A stretch of DNA of 64,000 nt from Eleusine coracana subsp. coracana (GCA_032690845.1 CM064429.1:17677013-17741012), one strand, 5' to 3'. Numbered from the stretch's first letter, positions 1-12,067 are shown. Translations and numbers: made by a program. Notes: generated from the letters alone by a model not told the origin.

Positions 1-228
1 CTTTTATAGCCTGGGCATTTTATAGCGGCGGTTGGCATTGACAACCGCCGCTATAAACATGGGCCATTTATAGCGGCGGTTGACAATGTCAACCGCCGCT
101 ATAGGGGGGTCTGTGGCGGCGGCTCACACCGCGGCAGGCCCCCCTAGGCTTTGTAGCGGCGGCTCACTTTGGGCTGCGCCGCTGTAGCCTTTGGGCTGCC
201 GCCGCTAAAGAGCCTATTTATGGTAGTG
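1..228. mobile_element. CACTA transposon, one terminus (rest outside window)
   Basis: The segment ends TAGTG at 224-228, the complement of a CACTA terminus (reads CACTACCATAAATA inward), followed by TAT at 229-231 as a possible 3-bp target duplication. Subterminal DNA is built from repeats of TAGCGGCGGTTG and its complement, arranged as two long palindromes (21-55 and 69-103). Dense subterminal repeats are typical of CACTA elements, where they are transposase-binding sites. The other end lies upstream of the window, so size and autonomy are unknown. Confidence 0.75.
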
Positions 229-1203
229 TATCTCAAACAAAAAAAGGGAGACCCTTCCCAAAGCCCACTATGCCCAGCATGTAGGGCTTCTTTGGTTTGA
301 GTCATGGGAAAAGCTGCCTGGGCCAAGCAGCTATCTCAGGCGTTCATTTTTCTCAGCCTGGGGCTGGATGGTGTTGCCTAGCCCAGGCAGCTTTCCGTAG
401 GCACTGACTTGCATATTGTAGCTGCTAATTTCTCAGGCATTTGGTGCCTAGTTGCTTCTGACAATTAACTAGCTAACGCCTAAGCAGGACTGAGTAAGTT
501 ACCGATTTGATTTCATCACGCAAGAATACAACCATACAATACGTTATTCATATGGATGATACAATGACAAATGACATAGCTTTTTTTATAACTAGGTGAA
601 TACCCTGCACTTTGTTAATGGAATGAATATTGAGAGAACCAACAAAAAAATAATTAGACAGTAGAGAACATTCACAAGGAAAGAGAGTAGAAGTGTGAAA
701 TTAGAATAACCAAGTGCATTATTCAGAAATATGAATGCCATATATGCTAGAATCCTGTTCTTGTACACATGGGTACATGCATGTGTCACAATGTGAATGA
801 TAACAGAAAACATATTTCCTTCCTTTTAGGCAACTCAAAGTTGCCAAAACTTTGAGTCACTTAGAAGATGGTTGAACTGAATTTGTATTAAATTTGTACT
901 AGTTTTTATTTTTATAGGATTTATACTAGTTTCTATTGATGTATAAACCATAGAAATTTTTTTTCTTATGAACCGTTGGATCCAGATCTCTATAGCTAGG
1001 CTCAATACGGTGATTGAAAGGTGTTCAAAGTTTCAGCTGACTGAAAATTAGCAAGACTCATTGTTTAAATATGTTGGATAGCATACAAAAAACTTCCATT
1101 CAAAGTTTTAGCTTTACCTTCTTATGTGGTGGTAATTAATAAAGTATGTAGATATGTCATTGTTCTGACATCAAATGCTTATAAAAGATAGGGTAAAAAC
1201 TAC
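229..1203. other. Non-genic, AT-rich stretch
   Basis: No gene or splice-consistent ORF is visible. The one feature is an inverted repeat of AGCTGCCTGGGC (312-323) with GCCCAGGCAGCT (381-392), listed separately. Confidence 0.5.
312..392. repeat. 12-bp inverted repeat (stem-loop potential)
   Basis: AGCTGCCTGGGC at 312-323 is perfectly complementary to GCCCAGGCAGCT at 381-392, with a 57-base loop. It may be the core of a small MITE, but no target duplication was found. Confidence 0.5.
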
Positions 1204-1775
1204 TTAAAAGTTTATTATCATCAGTGAATGCTTGGCTTGTGAGAGAGGCTTCGTAAGCGGATCATTGATGTTTGAATTTCTGTGCACCTTGGATATCTTC
1301 ACCTCACCATGATTAACAATGCGTCGAATGAGGTAGAAATTCCGTAGTACATGTTTTGTTCTTCTGATACGATGTAGCCTCCTTGGCTTGCGCAACAACC
1401 CCACTGTATCACAATAAAGATCCTTTAGACTAGACGTGCTAAGAATCATACCCAATTCAAAAACCAAATTTCAGATCCAAACAACATCCTATATAGCAAC
1501 CGTATCTTGCTTGGAACCCTTCGAGCTCCGTGCTTATCCTTGTTGGTTTGGAAGCTAGTGTCGATGTAATAATTTACAACAGTCTCTTCTTCACCTCCAT
1601 AGACTAGGAACATACCCATAGTTCTTCTCAAATACCATGTCAATATATGTGTCTTGGCGCTTAATCCAATTAGCGTCTTGTTCCATGTCCTTGATTTAGA
1701 AACTCTTTCTTAATGAAGGCTTGACATCTTCAAGCTTTAGAATATTATTTCCGATCAACAATATATCATCTAATA
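1204..1775 (-). pseudogene. Ty1-copia pol remnant (reverse transcriptase end and RNase H end)
   Basis: Read on the minus strand from about 1773 down, the translation gives LDDILLIGN followed by LRKSF, a stop, IKDMEQD and QDTYIDMV. This is the copia RT active-site region and its C-terminal part, with the YVDD motif partly lost. From 1643 down it gives LRRTMGMFLVYGGEE (RNase H side), and at 1300-1450 VNHGEVKISKVHRNSNINDPLTKPL, the conserved end of copia polyproteins. Frameshifts, stops and deletions between these blocks show an old, internally deleted copy. No LTRs were found, so it is a relic without its own termini. Confidence 0.8.
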
Positions 1776-2304
1776 ACAAACTAGAAATACAAGTGTGCTC
1801 CCGCTAACCTCCTTGTCAACACAAGACTCTTCTTCGTTTTCTGCTGAAGCTAAACCCTTTGTCCACTCTACCAAAATACATGCTCCAACTTCGAGATGCT
1901 TGCTTCAGGTTGGACCGCTAGTTACTGACTCAGCAGTATGTGCATTACTGAAGGTTAGTTTTGTCGCAAACGACCTATAAGTGCCGACAGGTGGGGCTGA
2001 AACCTGGTTCGTAACAAAAAAAAAACGTCACTGAAATAGACCTTTTATGACCCAATCAAAACTGTTGCTAAATTTCTCTCACTAAATCATCAAAATGGAC
2101 TTAATGACAAATATTTGTCACCATATTTTACCCAAACAAACTAGTGTCACTACATTTTCGTCACTAATTGGTAGAGTTCTTGTAGTTATATAGCATCAAC
2201 AAATCCATCTCATTTGGTAGCGTTAATCTGGAAATATGGACGTGCGAAGTCTAAAAAATATCAGAATCAATTTATTAAGTTGTAAGTCTACCATGACATG
2301 TTAT
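1776..2304. other. Non-genic; probable CACTA-like remnant near 2020-2186
   Basis: From about 2020 the sequence carries scattered GTCAC/GTGAC and ATGACAAATATTTGTCAC-type repeats. It closes with TTCTTGTAGT near 2174-2184, close to the TTCTTGTAGTG end common in plant CACTA elements. The final G is changed and no opposite terminus was found, so this call is weak. Confidence 0.35.
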
Positions 2305-4012
2305 CACTACTATACAGAAATGAAGATCACACATCGGGCTCTAGAGTTATCACTTATCAAAGACGGGATATGGCCCCATCTGTTGTAATTAATCTGTGAT
2401 GTGGTGCCGTCTTAGACGAGACAATACCCCGTTTGTGATATACACGTATCACAGACGGGGTTGTGTTGGCTCCTTTGTGATGAGCGGGGTTTTGTTGAGG
2501 GCCTTTGCGATGAGAAAAGACAACAGACGATGCTTCAATCATACCTATCTCTGATGGCCAGTATGCAAGACGATGTACTTTCCTGTGTTTATATTGACTA
2601 ATTAAGGACAAGAGAAATATCAGATAAGTCATCATGACCTTGGTGAAGAGCAAAGATGGAACATACAGGCTACCATTAACATGTCATCTCAACCAGGTAG
2701 TGAACTAGACCTGCACATGTTGAGCAGATACAGAAAAACGCTATGGACCGTAGAAATGCCTCACTCCATTTGAACTTCGGAACCCCTAAATGGAATAATT
2801 GAGTAAATTAGCACAAAGTAATCACCCATTTCCTTATCATGGCCTTCTTTGCCTAGCTAGTCCTACGAGAAATGGCATGCCAGTGAACTCATGTAAACTC
2901 GAAATCGTCATCTCCATCCGATGATGTCATAAAAAACATGCGCACAAGGGCACTCATCTGCACAGAAAAATGATACAGAATTTGATTCAGGAAAAAAATA
3001 AAGTCAGTAATTGAAACAACTAGTGTTTATTAGCCATAGCTAGCTTAGCTTCTGCTATCACAGCGACATTGGAGTTTGTGAAATGATTAGAGGCAAACTT
3101 GAATCGAACCTTATCGGAGGCAGCGCACAGCACTTACCACATAGGTGCGGAGGCAGCACAGCACGCGTGGACAAGAAGCACGGGGCCAGCGCCATTGCAC
3201 GCTAGAAAGAGATGTCACATCCCAGCCTGTCGCGTCTGGAGAAGAAGAGTTGAGGCCGAGCACACACGATGAGGTGAGGCTGGGGAGGCCATGCGCGGGC
3301 CGGATCTAGCGACGACAACCTCTGTCCCCCCACCACCCCCGCCCCCGCACCAGGCGTTGAAGGTGACATGAAACGGTCGGGGTCGGTGGCGGGGTCATCG
3401 GCATTGAAGGTGACGACAACACGGCTACGGTTCGTCGGCAGTGCGCATGTCAGAGCAAGAAACTAGTTGTTCTACAGCTCTCATCGACCGGCCGATGCTG
3501 TTATCCTCCATGCGCAAGATTCACGAATCGCCATGCTGCCGTAACCCACATTGGGACAAATCTAGAAGCCGCCGCTGCTACCATGACTAGTGTTGCATAA
3601 TAGTAGGAGAGGGGAAGAGGATGGACACGAGTATCGTGAGAGAGAAAGACGAGATCTGAAAGAGAGAGAGGATGAGAGTGGGCTTGGGTGGCGGCAGAGT
3701 TGACACAGAGGAGAGGGAGGGAGTGGGCAACCAAACTAGGTGCTTGGATGTGACCCAAGAAACTAGAATTGATAAGGTCCGGTTCAGCCAGACAGGATGA
3801 AGTTAGTCACAGATGGCGGCGTATATCACCCCTCTGTGCGGATTCGGTCCTGAATCATTGACGGGACTTAGAGTCCCCCGTCTATACTATATTGTCCACC
3901 AATATATTTTAGACATGACTAGAAGACCTCAGTCTGTAGTGTAATTTTTTTCAGACGGGAATGATTCCCCGTCTGTAGGGTGTCATCTACTATTATCGAT
4001 TCTGCAATAGTG
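2305..4012. mobile_element. Non-autonomous CACTA transposon, complete, TAT target duplication
   Basis: The left end reads CACTACTATACAGAAAT from 2305. The right end reads GATTCTGCAATAGTG to 4012, which inverts to CACTATTGCAGAATC. Both ends are flanked by TAT (2302-2304 and 4013-4015), a perfect 3-bp target duplication as expected for CACTA. Subterminal zones carry many copies of CAGACGGG / CCCGTCTG, for example around 2395-2465 and 3790-3985. The 1.7 kb interior has no transposase-like ORF, so the element would depend on an autonomous relative. Its middle (3100-3780) is GC-rich without recognisable coding. Confidence 0.85.
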
Positions 4013-4941
4013 TATGATCCATGTTATAACAGTTACAAACCTTCTCTCAAAATCGATGTTATGATTCATGTGGAAGGAACACGCCAAGTTTTGCCTGTGG
4101 CACCAACACCAGCGGCACCCAGTTGGTTGAAGATTGCGCTGTGCCCATGCAACTGCGCCTCGAATCCCTCCGGCAGCAGCAGCGCCATGGAGATTCGGGC
4201 GGCGCTGCTCGAGCACCGGCAGTCGAGAGCGTACAGGAGTAGCACCACAGAGATGTCGTTCGCTAGGGCCAGCTTATTGAGGCTCCTGGCTGATTCTTCT
4301 ATACTGTCCCATTCAGTGTTGCTTTGCAGCAAAATTATGTAGAGACCACACTGCAGAATAGAAGCAATAGTGGTATAGCAGAAAAATACCAACAATGAAA
4401 AAGAGTAAGCCTCAGATTATAATGAACTTTAAATCACATGGCGTACGTAGCAGGAATACAACTAACATTGAATACAACTAAAACAACAATAGTACACAAC
4501 AGAGAACCATCATAATCGACGGGCGCTAGTGAAGCCTATGTTATTCAACAAATCTACTACAGTTTTGCATGCCCTCGAGACCCTACTTATAGTCCTCCAC
4601 CAGGGAGCAACATCAGTAACAGATATTGATAAGTGCTGAGAGCCACAAGGTTGCTCGCCCGCCCATCATGCGTCCATCTATCGTCGGTAGACCCAGGGCC
4701 CCTTATCCCCCGGTTGATGGTCGAGCCACAATGGAGGAGTTGGTTCAGCGGCCGTGAGATACGTGATGTAGGAGGAGGCAGAGGGGAATGTTATTGCATT
4801 GAATGTGAGAAATATGAAGGAAGTGACGATAGCGGCGGGCAGGAGAGGCAGGTCGACAAACTCCGGTTAACTTGTTGCTGTGCCACGGTGGCAAAGGCTC
4901 ATCAACTGGTACTATTTTTTGAAGGCCTGAAGTGGTACTTA
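4013..4941. other. Unassigned stretch; open frame of about 109 codons on minus strand
   Basis: Host-side DNA between the CACTA element and the PIF/Harbinger-like element. A minus-strand frame (4395-4066) is open for 109 codons and contains a leucine- and serine-rich segment near 4230-4330, but I recognise no domain. It could be a captured or residual gene fragment. There is no promoter or splice evidence. Confidence 0.3.
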
Positions 4942-5699
4942 GAGCATCTCCGGGGCTGGTAAAATTGGGCTCCTAAATCCAATTTTATAAGCCTGCTTGT
5001 AAAATTTGGGAGCCTAATTTTAATCCCAACTCCAATGGAAGCTTGCATATGGTCTCCTATCTCTGTAGGACCCATTTGTCAGATAAAAAATTCTACTTCG
5101 ATCCCATCGTCAGCTCCCATCAACGTCCTGCTCTCCACCGCCTGCTGCCACCTCCCTCCCCGTCGCTGCGCTGCTCCCTGCCGGCGCCCTCCTCTCCACA
5201 TGCGCCAGTGCCTTGCTACGGGTCGTTGCCCTCTTACCCGCAGCCGGCCTCGGCTGCGCTTCTCCTGCCGTCGTTCCATGACCCTGCGCCTTGCCTTATC
5301 GCGCCACGGTGCACCTGCTCTGCTGCCCGCCGCCCACTAGCGCTCGCACGCCCCGAGCTAGTTCGCCGTCGCCCCGAGCGGGTCTCCTCGGGCGTTGGCC
5401 GCCGGTGTGGTGTGCATGTTGATGGGGACAGAGGGGAGGGAGGCAACAGGTCATCGTGGAAGAAGCAGTGGCCTGATGGAGACCGGGTGGGCTGGCGAGG
5501 TGGAGGCAGCCCACAACCTTGATAGGGAGCTTGGAAGGGAGAGCTCATCACGGCGGCGAGGAACTTCATGGATCTTGCCGGTGGGATCAGCTCGGCGCCA
5601 ATCTGGATCTTTCTGGGGAAGAAGGCGAGCGCACCTGCTGCTCCGACATGAGCAGGTGCTGCCCCGGCGTAGCCCGCCCACACTGCCTCCCGAGCCCGC

Positions 5700-7602
5700 T
5701 GTTGGCAGCCGATAAAACCCAATACCGGCCACCAACCGGTCAAGAAATGCAAGGTAAAGACCTTAGTTGAAAAAAATTTTACTTAAACTAATAAAGTTTC
5801 ACAAGTTTTGATGAAATATGTGTTTGCATATCATACAGAGCCAAAATATGTAAAAATATGAAGAAACACCCCATCGGCCGATCACGACTATAAAACAGCC
5901 GGCCGACAGGGTCGTTTACGGCTGAAATCAGCACTCGACCCTGTCTTTCCGATAGATCAGGGGCCGACAGGGTAATCAGCCACCCGGATCATCAGCCGGC
6001 CGAGTGATCAGAATTATCACCTGAATGAAGACCAGAAGCCTAATCGGCTGCTCGGAGGACCACTCGGCCGATCAATCGGGATCAACGTCCAATTGATCAT
6101 CCGACCAGGCCGATTCTACCAAACACTCCACCACGATGTCGTTTTCTCCTCTCAGACCTAGAAAGATGAAAAGTGGTAAAGGAAAGAAGGCCATCAAGTG
6201 ACCTAACCGGGAGAAGACAAGGGGCAACCCAGAATGGGTCAGCACCCGACCAAGGCCGCCGCACGGCCTAGCCTGCCGCCTGGCCTGGCCTGGCCTGCCG
6301 CCCGGCCTCGGGTTGCCACCTAGGGTGGTCAGCCCACTAGGTCCAAGAGTCCTACCACCCCAAAAAGAAGAAAGTCGGTGGAAACCGACCTATCAATCGT
6401 CATCGAGACAACATCTGAGCCATCCGACAAGAGTCGGTCGGGAACCGACCCAATCCAATGGCCGTCCGGCATACCCGGCCGCCCGATCTATCCCGCCGCC
6501 CGGCAGACCGACTTTGGCCCATCGACTCCACTTCAGCTACAAATACCTCCCTATCCATTGCCACCTATAAAAAGTGGAGAATTCAGGAGAAAATCATCAA
6601 GAACATCAAGAAGACTACTTTCCCACTACTTCTGCTACAATGTAGAGTAGCATAGTTAGATTGGGAGTTAGAGTCAGGTTGAGAGCTTCTCCTCAGGATT
6701 CCCGATTTGTCTTGGAAGCCTTGGTATAAATTCTCCTGTATCTTTTCTTCTATAAGACTTATGCCTCAAATATAAAGATGTTTGTTCCTTTCTTTATCCA
6801 AGTACGATAGTGCCTTCTTAAGCTTTGTAGTTATTTCCTAGTTGCACCTTTTGAGAGTGTTTCTCTGATTTACATGTTCACTGGTTTCCTGGCTAGGACA
6901 TAATTGAGTCGTCGTCCTGAGTAAAGGTTTTAGACTTAGTTATTTCGCGGTTGTTCTTCCGCAAAGATCTACGGAAGAATTTCTAGTGTGAGTGTAGGCA
7001 TGATGCCTATGTAAATGCTAGCTAGTTATGCATTCGTCCCCATGGGTTGTGTGGTAGGAGGCAGGTCGTGACAGTTCCTGTCCGTCCATTTAGTAATCCA
7101 CCATGTTCGGAAAGTCTCAAGCAGGATTGTCTAGCGATAGCATACCCACTAGTAAAGAGGTTAGTTACAGACCCATATTAGTGGATTGTTTTCATGCCCT
7201 GAAGTGAACAAAACGTGAGCCGTAGAATCGCTCGTAAATGGTGGCAGCTCTAGAAGCAACGCTTGACACTTGTCTTGGAAATTTTAGAACATTATTACTT
7301 GGGAAATCCAACTTGACTCGTTCTCCTCCCAACTAGTTGTACCTTTCTCTATTAAATACCTATAGTGTGGTCTTCTCTTGATGCATCCACCATATTACCC
7401 ACTCATTATCTTCATCCCCACCGTGGTTTGGTTGGTGATTCCCTTATAGACATAAGATTGTTAACTCTCGATACTCTTACGTCTTGCTTCCCTGAGGAGA
7501 AATACGATACCCTGGAATACTCCCGGGTGAAATGCTACAGTGGTGTTCCGTGCGCTTACGGAATTAATTGATTTTATCTTTAGAGCATAGCAAACACCAA
7601 CA
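5700..7602 (+). mobile_element. Solo LTR of an LTR retrotransposon (1,903 bp), TSD CCCGC
   Basis: The segment begins TGTTGG and ends CCAACA, a perfect 6-bp terminal inverted repeat with TG..CA ends. It is flanked by CCCGC at 5695-5699 and 7603-7607. A TATA box (CTATAAAAAG, 6565-6574) lies mid-way, as expected for the U3/R boundary. No primer-binding site, polypurine tract or gag-pol is present, so it is the product of recombination between two LTRs. The U3 part (5870-6110) is rich in GGCCGA/TCGGCC words. Family is probably gypsy from the look of the U5 end, but not firmly assigned. Confidence 0.85.
6565..6574 (+). promoter_or_regulatory. TATA box of the solo LTR
   Basis: CTATAAAAAG sits about 865 bases into the LTR, followed by a purine-rich leader. 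It could still drive read-through transcription to the right. Confidence 0.55.
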
Positions 7603-7652
7603 CCCGCCTCCACTTCGCCATCGGCAGAGGACGAGCTGGCCCCGATGGATGG

Positions 7653-8341
7653 GACTACAACAAAAACCTCTCATAGTGACACTTTGTTAGAGGCACTTTT
7701 CTAATATGCCTGTATATATGTTGTAGAGATATATTTTTACGGTACTTTAGAATTTGTCTCAAAAGTAAAGGCATAATTTGTGAAAATTTAGAAAAAGAAT
7801 GTGTCACATCGACAATAGAGACATTATTTGAGGCATTTTACGAAGTGTCTGAAAATAAATAGCATAGAGACATTTTTGCAACATGTTTAATATGTCTATA
7901 TCTTGTAGAGACATTGCTAGAGACATCTTTTGCTTTCCTAGAGGCATTAATTCACTAGTTTGCAGCACTTCTTAAGAATAAACTCTGAATATATACGTAA
8001 TATGATAGGTAGGTGAGTTGGTTAGCAAGGCAGAACATGTTGTTATTTCACCATGAGGTCTTGAGTTCAAACCTTCACACCAACATTGTATTTTTTTCAC
8101 AGAATTAAATACTATATTAATAATGCCTCTATATTTATTGAGGCATTGTGTAATGTCTCTACAAAGTTGTCACTAACTTCATAAAGACGATTTATAAAGT
8201 GTCACTACATTCCTAAAGACAATGCATGGCAAGGCATTTATGAGGCATTTTGGAAATTGTATCTGTACGTGTCTAGAGACAAAATAATTATGACTCTACT
8301 ATATAAAGAAAGTGCCTCTACAAGCAAATTCTCCTGTAGTG
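7653..8341. mobile_element. Short non-autonomous CACTA-type element, TSD TGG
   Basis: The left end reads GACTACAACAAAAAC (first base C changed to G) and the right end CTCCTGTAGTG, which inverts to CACTACAGGAG. TGG flanks both ends (7650-7652 and 8342-8344). Subterminal repeats of AGAGGCA / AGAGACA and their complements fill both arms. At 689 bp it has no coding capacity. It contains a tRNA-like A-box/B-box pair near 8010-8073. It sits inside the remains of the PIF/Harbinger-like element. Confidence 0.8.
8010..8073 (+). other. tRNA-like RNA polymerase III box A / box B pair
   Basis: TAGGTGAGTTGG (8010-8021) is close to the box A consensus and GTTCAAACC (8065-8073) fits box B (GWTCRANNC), with about 43 bases between. 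No cloverleaf with paired acceptor arms is evident, so this is not called a tRNA gene. It may be a tRNA- or SINE-derived segment captured by the transposon. Confidence 0.4.
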
Positions 8342-8652
8342 TGGGGAGATGCAGCGGCCGACGGACGGGGAGCCGGTGGCACGAAGCTACACCTTCGCGG
8401 CTTCTCCAAGGGAGCCGCCATCAGATGTGGAGGACGTGGGAGCCGGAGTGGACAGGAAGGTCGGGCCTTGCCCCGTCGATCCGGCGCCGTGGGGTTCCAT
8501 TTCCGTCGACGTTTGGTCCATGTGTAGAGATCTGGCCTTCTCTCCCCGCAGCGGCGGGGACTATTTGCAATTCCCACTGGAGTTGGTTTTTTGCTCTTCC
8601 CTCCTAAAATTTGGAATAGACACTTGGATAGAGACCTCCATTGGAGATGCTC

Positions 8653-9080
8653 TTACATGTACGGATTCGATAGATGCATGTATATATGAGTATAGAATGG
8701 GTTGTATTAGCGAGCATTTTGTTTACTTAATTGTATATACACGGTCGTGCTAAGTAGAGAATAAGTTTGGTTCCTTCTATTGGCACTAGGGCAGGAAGCT
8801 CATCACAGTGAGGCCAACCTACTTGTGTGCGTCTTGGCAGTTAGCACCTTATTGCACAGTTGTGACAATCATTATCATTTCTTGGCTCCTTGCAACCTCA
8901 AATCAGGGACATCCAACCAACACTTGTGCCTTTGCACAGTACGACCGTGCATGCCGTGGACCTAGCACCCTGGACAACTGATATTTGGCACCCGAGGAAA
9001 CTTTGGACGCCATGAGTGATGGCAGGGAGCTAATGTCAACAGTGTCCGTGCACTTAACGTGTTAGCAGCTTATGTTATCA
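8653..9080. other. Non-genic spacer
   Basis: Short stretch between the PIF/Harbinger-like element and the hAT element. I see no conserved coding or repeat structure. Confidence 0.4.
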
Positions 9081-12067
9081 CAGGGCCGTCTTTACATATT
9101 TGAGGCCCTGGTGCAAAACACAAAACAGGGCTCTAAAATTTGAAAATTCACATAGCCAAAATACACTTATAGTTAACTATATAGCTTTCATACATACTAC
9201 TTTTCACAATATTTGAGAATGTCATATCAATATTAATGCTAAGAGAGTAAAAATAGTACTCGTAAATAAACTAACCTTATGTTCTAGTGAAGAGCAGCAT
9301 TCTTCTAGTATTCCTTGAGGTAAAATCTTGGATTATATCTTCATACTTAATTTGCTCCAAGACATCACTTTCAAGTGCTATTGTCGCCAATCCAACAAGT
9401 CTTTCTTATGTCATAGTAGTGCGTAAATAAGATTTCACCAACTTGAGTTTAGAAAAACTCCTTTCTGCAGATGCAACAGTTTCTAGAACAGTTAACAAAA
9501 TTTGATATGCAATAATAGCATTGGGAAAACATCCATGCTGTTTCAAATACTTCAAAATGTCCAAAGGGCCCATAGATTCCTTAATAAACGCACGAACGAG
9601 CTTCAACTCCACAAACAATTCTTTTCCATCAATATCTGAATGTTCTCCATTTTTAAGTGCAGCCTCAAGATTAATAGCAGAAGAAAATAAACTCGTATCA
9701 TCCAATGAACGCAACTTATCTGAAGTAAACAAGAAACCAAAAATATTTTCATATCCCTGGTATTGTTCAAATCTCCGATTAAGTGAAGCTATAGCTTGAT
9801 CAACAACAGCAAGAAAATAATTCACCCTAAATGATTCTTTTCAGATTGTGACATAGTAGATTCATCTTCAGCGGTCTCATCAAAATGTCTTTTTCTTTTG
9901 ATTTTATGCTTAGTGCGGAATTCTTGCTCAATATCCATCTCAAGCGCAACTTCTGTTGCAGCTTCCAATGCTTGTGAAAAGCTAGTTTCTCTTTACTTAG
10001 TGAAATAGGAAATCAACTCATGCACTCTTTCAATTGCAATATCAATAACCATATCCTTTGCCTATAGTTGTTTGCTGACTAGATTAACAACAAATAATAT
10101 TTCATACCATATGATTATTGCCAACAAAAACTCAAACTCACTAAATTCATTATCTGCTAAAGATTTAGCTTCACTACTTGTCAACGGATCATTATCACTT
10201 TCAGCCACTTCTAGTAAAGCCTCCCTTATTTGCAGAAATTAAAACCTTATAGCCTTAACACTAGCAACACGACTCTCCCAACGAGTAGCTGACAATGACT
10301 TGAGAGTGTGCCCTGTTATGTTATCTTTAAGAATGTACCATTTCTTAGTAGACTTTGCAAATATTAGCTAGATATGTTGTATAACTCCAAAAAATGTTTT
10401 TGCTTTACACAAGACTTTGCCATATCACATAGAGTTAAATTCAGACTATGGCAACCACAAGCTGAATAAAAAGCTCTAGGATTTATATCTAAAAGTTTCT
10501 TTTGTACCCCTTAATGTTTTCCTTTCATATTTGACCCATTATCATATCCCTGCCCTCTCACATTATCCATGTCAAGGTCTAGATTCTTCAATTCATCTTG
10601 TAAACATCAAACAAACCTTGACCACTTGTATCATTTACATCCAGAAAGCCCTAAAAAGATTCTTCAATGGAAATAGAACCTGAGGATGCATCAATGTACC
10701 TTATAATCAAATATATTTGTTCTTGATAGCTCGCATCAGGAGTACAATCAAGTAAAACTGAGAAGTACTTTGCTTCTTTTACCTTTCTTATGATTTCAGA
10801 TCTGATTGAAGTTGCAAGCAAACTTATTATCTCGTTCTAGATGCTAGGGTCAAGATAATGAACATGAATTCATCATTTGTGATCCGTTGAACATGTTGCT
10901 GCATAATTGGGTCAAATTCAGCTCACATTTAAATCAATCCTAAACAAAATTCCATTATTATCTTAGTTCAACCTGCAATTGGAGCCACGAAATGCTAAAT
11001 TATGTCCTGCAAGAAATTTTACAATCAAGATAAGCCTATACAAAACTTTTCTCCAATTGTCCCTCTCCTTTTCAAGTTCTTGTTGAGCAACTTTATCAAT
11101 TGTTTCATTCTTTTGAAATCGAAGTCGCAAATCATACCAAGTAGCCATATTCATAAGATGTTCTGCGCCACATTCATGCTCTTTAAGCCTACTGCTAAGA
11201 TGATGCCAATCGTTGAAACCCTCATTTGCTAGCTGTCTTTTTCGAGGCCCTTTTCTCAATAATTTGCAGCAAAAATAGAACACTTTATCAAGTTCTTTGT
11301 TGTACACAAACCATTCTCTATCACACTTCTCTCCATTTGAGAGAATTCTAGTGTATGATGTTGTAGAAAATCTCCTAGATAATTTGTCTTTAGGACCCTT
11401 CACAATAGATAAGTCTCTTTTAGGACCCTTTTGCACCAAAATATCAATCATTTTAGAATCAAGAGCATCCCACATTCGTGGATCAAATATATCAGGTTCA
11501 AAAGAAGTCTCCACCTCATCGGCATGGCCACTGACCTCGTTAGTATTATTAGCATCATCCCCTTCTCCAATTTCTTCAACCTGAGCCTCAAGTTGTCCTA
11601 CAATATTAGCATCATCGCTATGCCTCTCAATCTCATCAACATTATTAGCTTCTGGAGTTTCATTTTCAGAAATAAATTCAGTCTCTTTCAACACAAATCT
11701 ATCAAGAGCACCCTTTGGAGATTGAGCTGCTGCTTCTAGTCTTTATTTTTTCTTACGCTTTTCACAACCAGAAGAACACTTTCTATTCCTAGAATACATG
11801 AAATCAATAAGGGTCCAGACCTGTTTGATAAACCGAAAGGAGCTTAGCAACAACATGTAGTAGTATAAAAAAGAAAAGAACATGCATCGGTGAGAGTTGC
11901 TAGATCAAAAAAAAAAAAGAACATGATACGATGAGAGGATGAGTCATGATAGTTTCTTGGTTTTGGGCTGTCCTGGGCCTTTTCTCTTTGAAGCCTATTA
12001 TACATGAGCTATGAATTTGGGGGCCCCAAACATTGGGGGCCTTGTTCCGTCGGCCATGTTGGCCTTG
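9081..12067 (-). mobile_element. hAT transposon (TTF-type zinc finger/DUF4371 group), degenerate
   Basis: The element starts CAGGGCCGTC (9081-9090) and ends GTTGGCCTTG (12058-12067), giving imperfect inverted termini that match at 7 of 10 positions. GGCCC-rich subterminal DNA lies inside both ends (GAGGCCCTGG near 9102; GGGGGCCCC near 12020). Between them lies a decayed transposase on the minus strand. The expected 8-bp duplication is not recognisable (TGTTATCA on the left, CTGATCGA on the right), so the outer limits are approximate or the flanks have changed. Confidence 0.75.
9406..11694 (-). pseudogene. hAT transposase, zinc-finger/DUF4371 type, broken
   Basis: The N-terminal block (11694-10963) has the sequence around FDPRMWD, IDILVQKGPKRDLS, KVFYFCCKLLRKG, GFNDWHHLSSRLKEHE and LAFRGSN, typical of plant TTF-type zinc-finger hAT proteins. 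The middle (10960-9830) still shows VRGQGYDNGSNMKGKH and YSACGCHSLNLTLCDMAKS, the catalytic-core region, but with stops and frame changes. The C-terminal block (9825-9406) ends LLTVLETVASAERSFSKLKL, the hAT dimerisation domain. It would have cut and pasted the element. The full protein is normally near 750 residues, which fits the span, but it cannot be translated as it stands. Confidence 0.85.

Larger units (their letters stand above)
4942..8652. mobile_element. PIF/Harbinger-like element interrupted by two later insertions
   Basis: GAGCATCTCC at 4942-4951 is matched in inverted orientation by GGAGATGCTC at 8643-8652. Both are flanked by TTA (4939-4941 and 8653-8655), the target duplication preferred by PIF/Harbinger transposons. 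Without the solo LTR (5700-7602 plus its duplication) and the small CACTA (7653-8341 plus its duplication), about 1.1 kb of original element remains. No transposase is visible, so it was non-autonomous. Superfamily is assigned from TSD and TIR only; the matched TIR is short. Confidence 0.65.

Noticed and set aside
3501..3758. 85-codon minus-strand ORF inside the CACTA element
   Set aside because: Low-complexity GA-rich DNA, no transposase motif, and no similarity I recognise.
5043..5752. GC-rich overlapping ORFs on both strands
   Set aside because: They lie in the arm of a PIF/Harbinger-like element, overlap in several frames, show no domain, and run out at the LTR insertion.
8010..8073. A functional tRNA gene
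   Set aside because: The boxes are present, but no acceptor stem or anticodon arm could be paired.
8257..8753. Overlapping ORFs after the small CACTA
   Set aside because: They cross the CACTA end at 8341 and the outer element end at 8652, so no single gene can span them.
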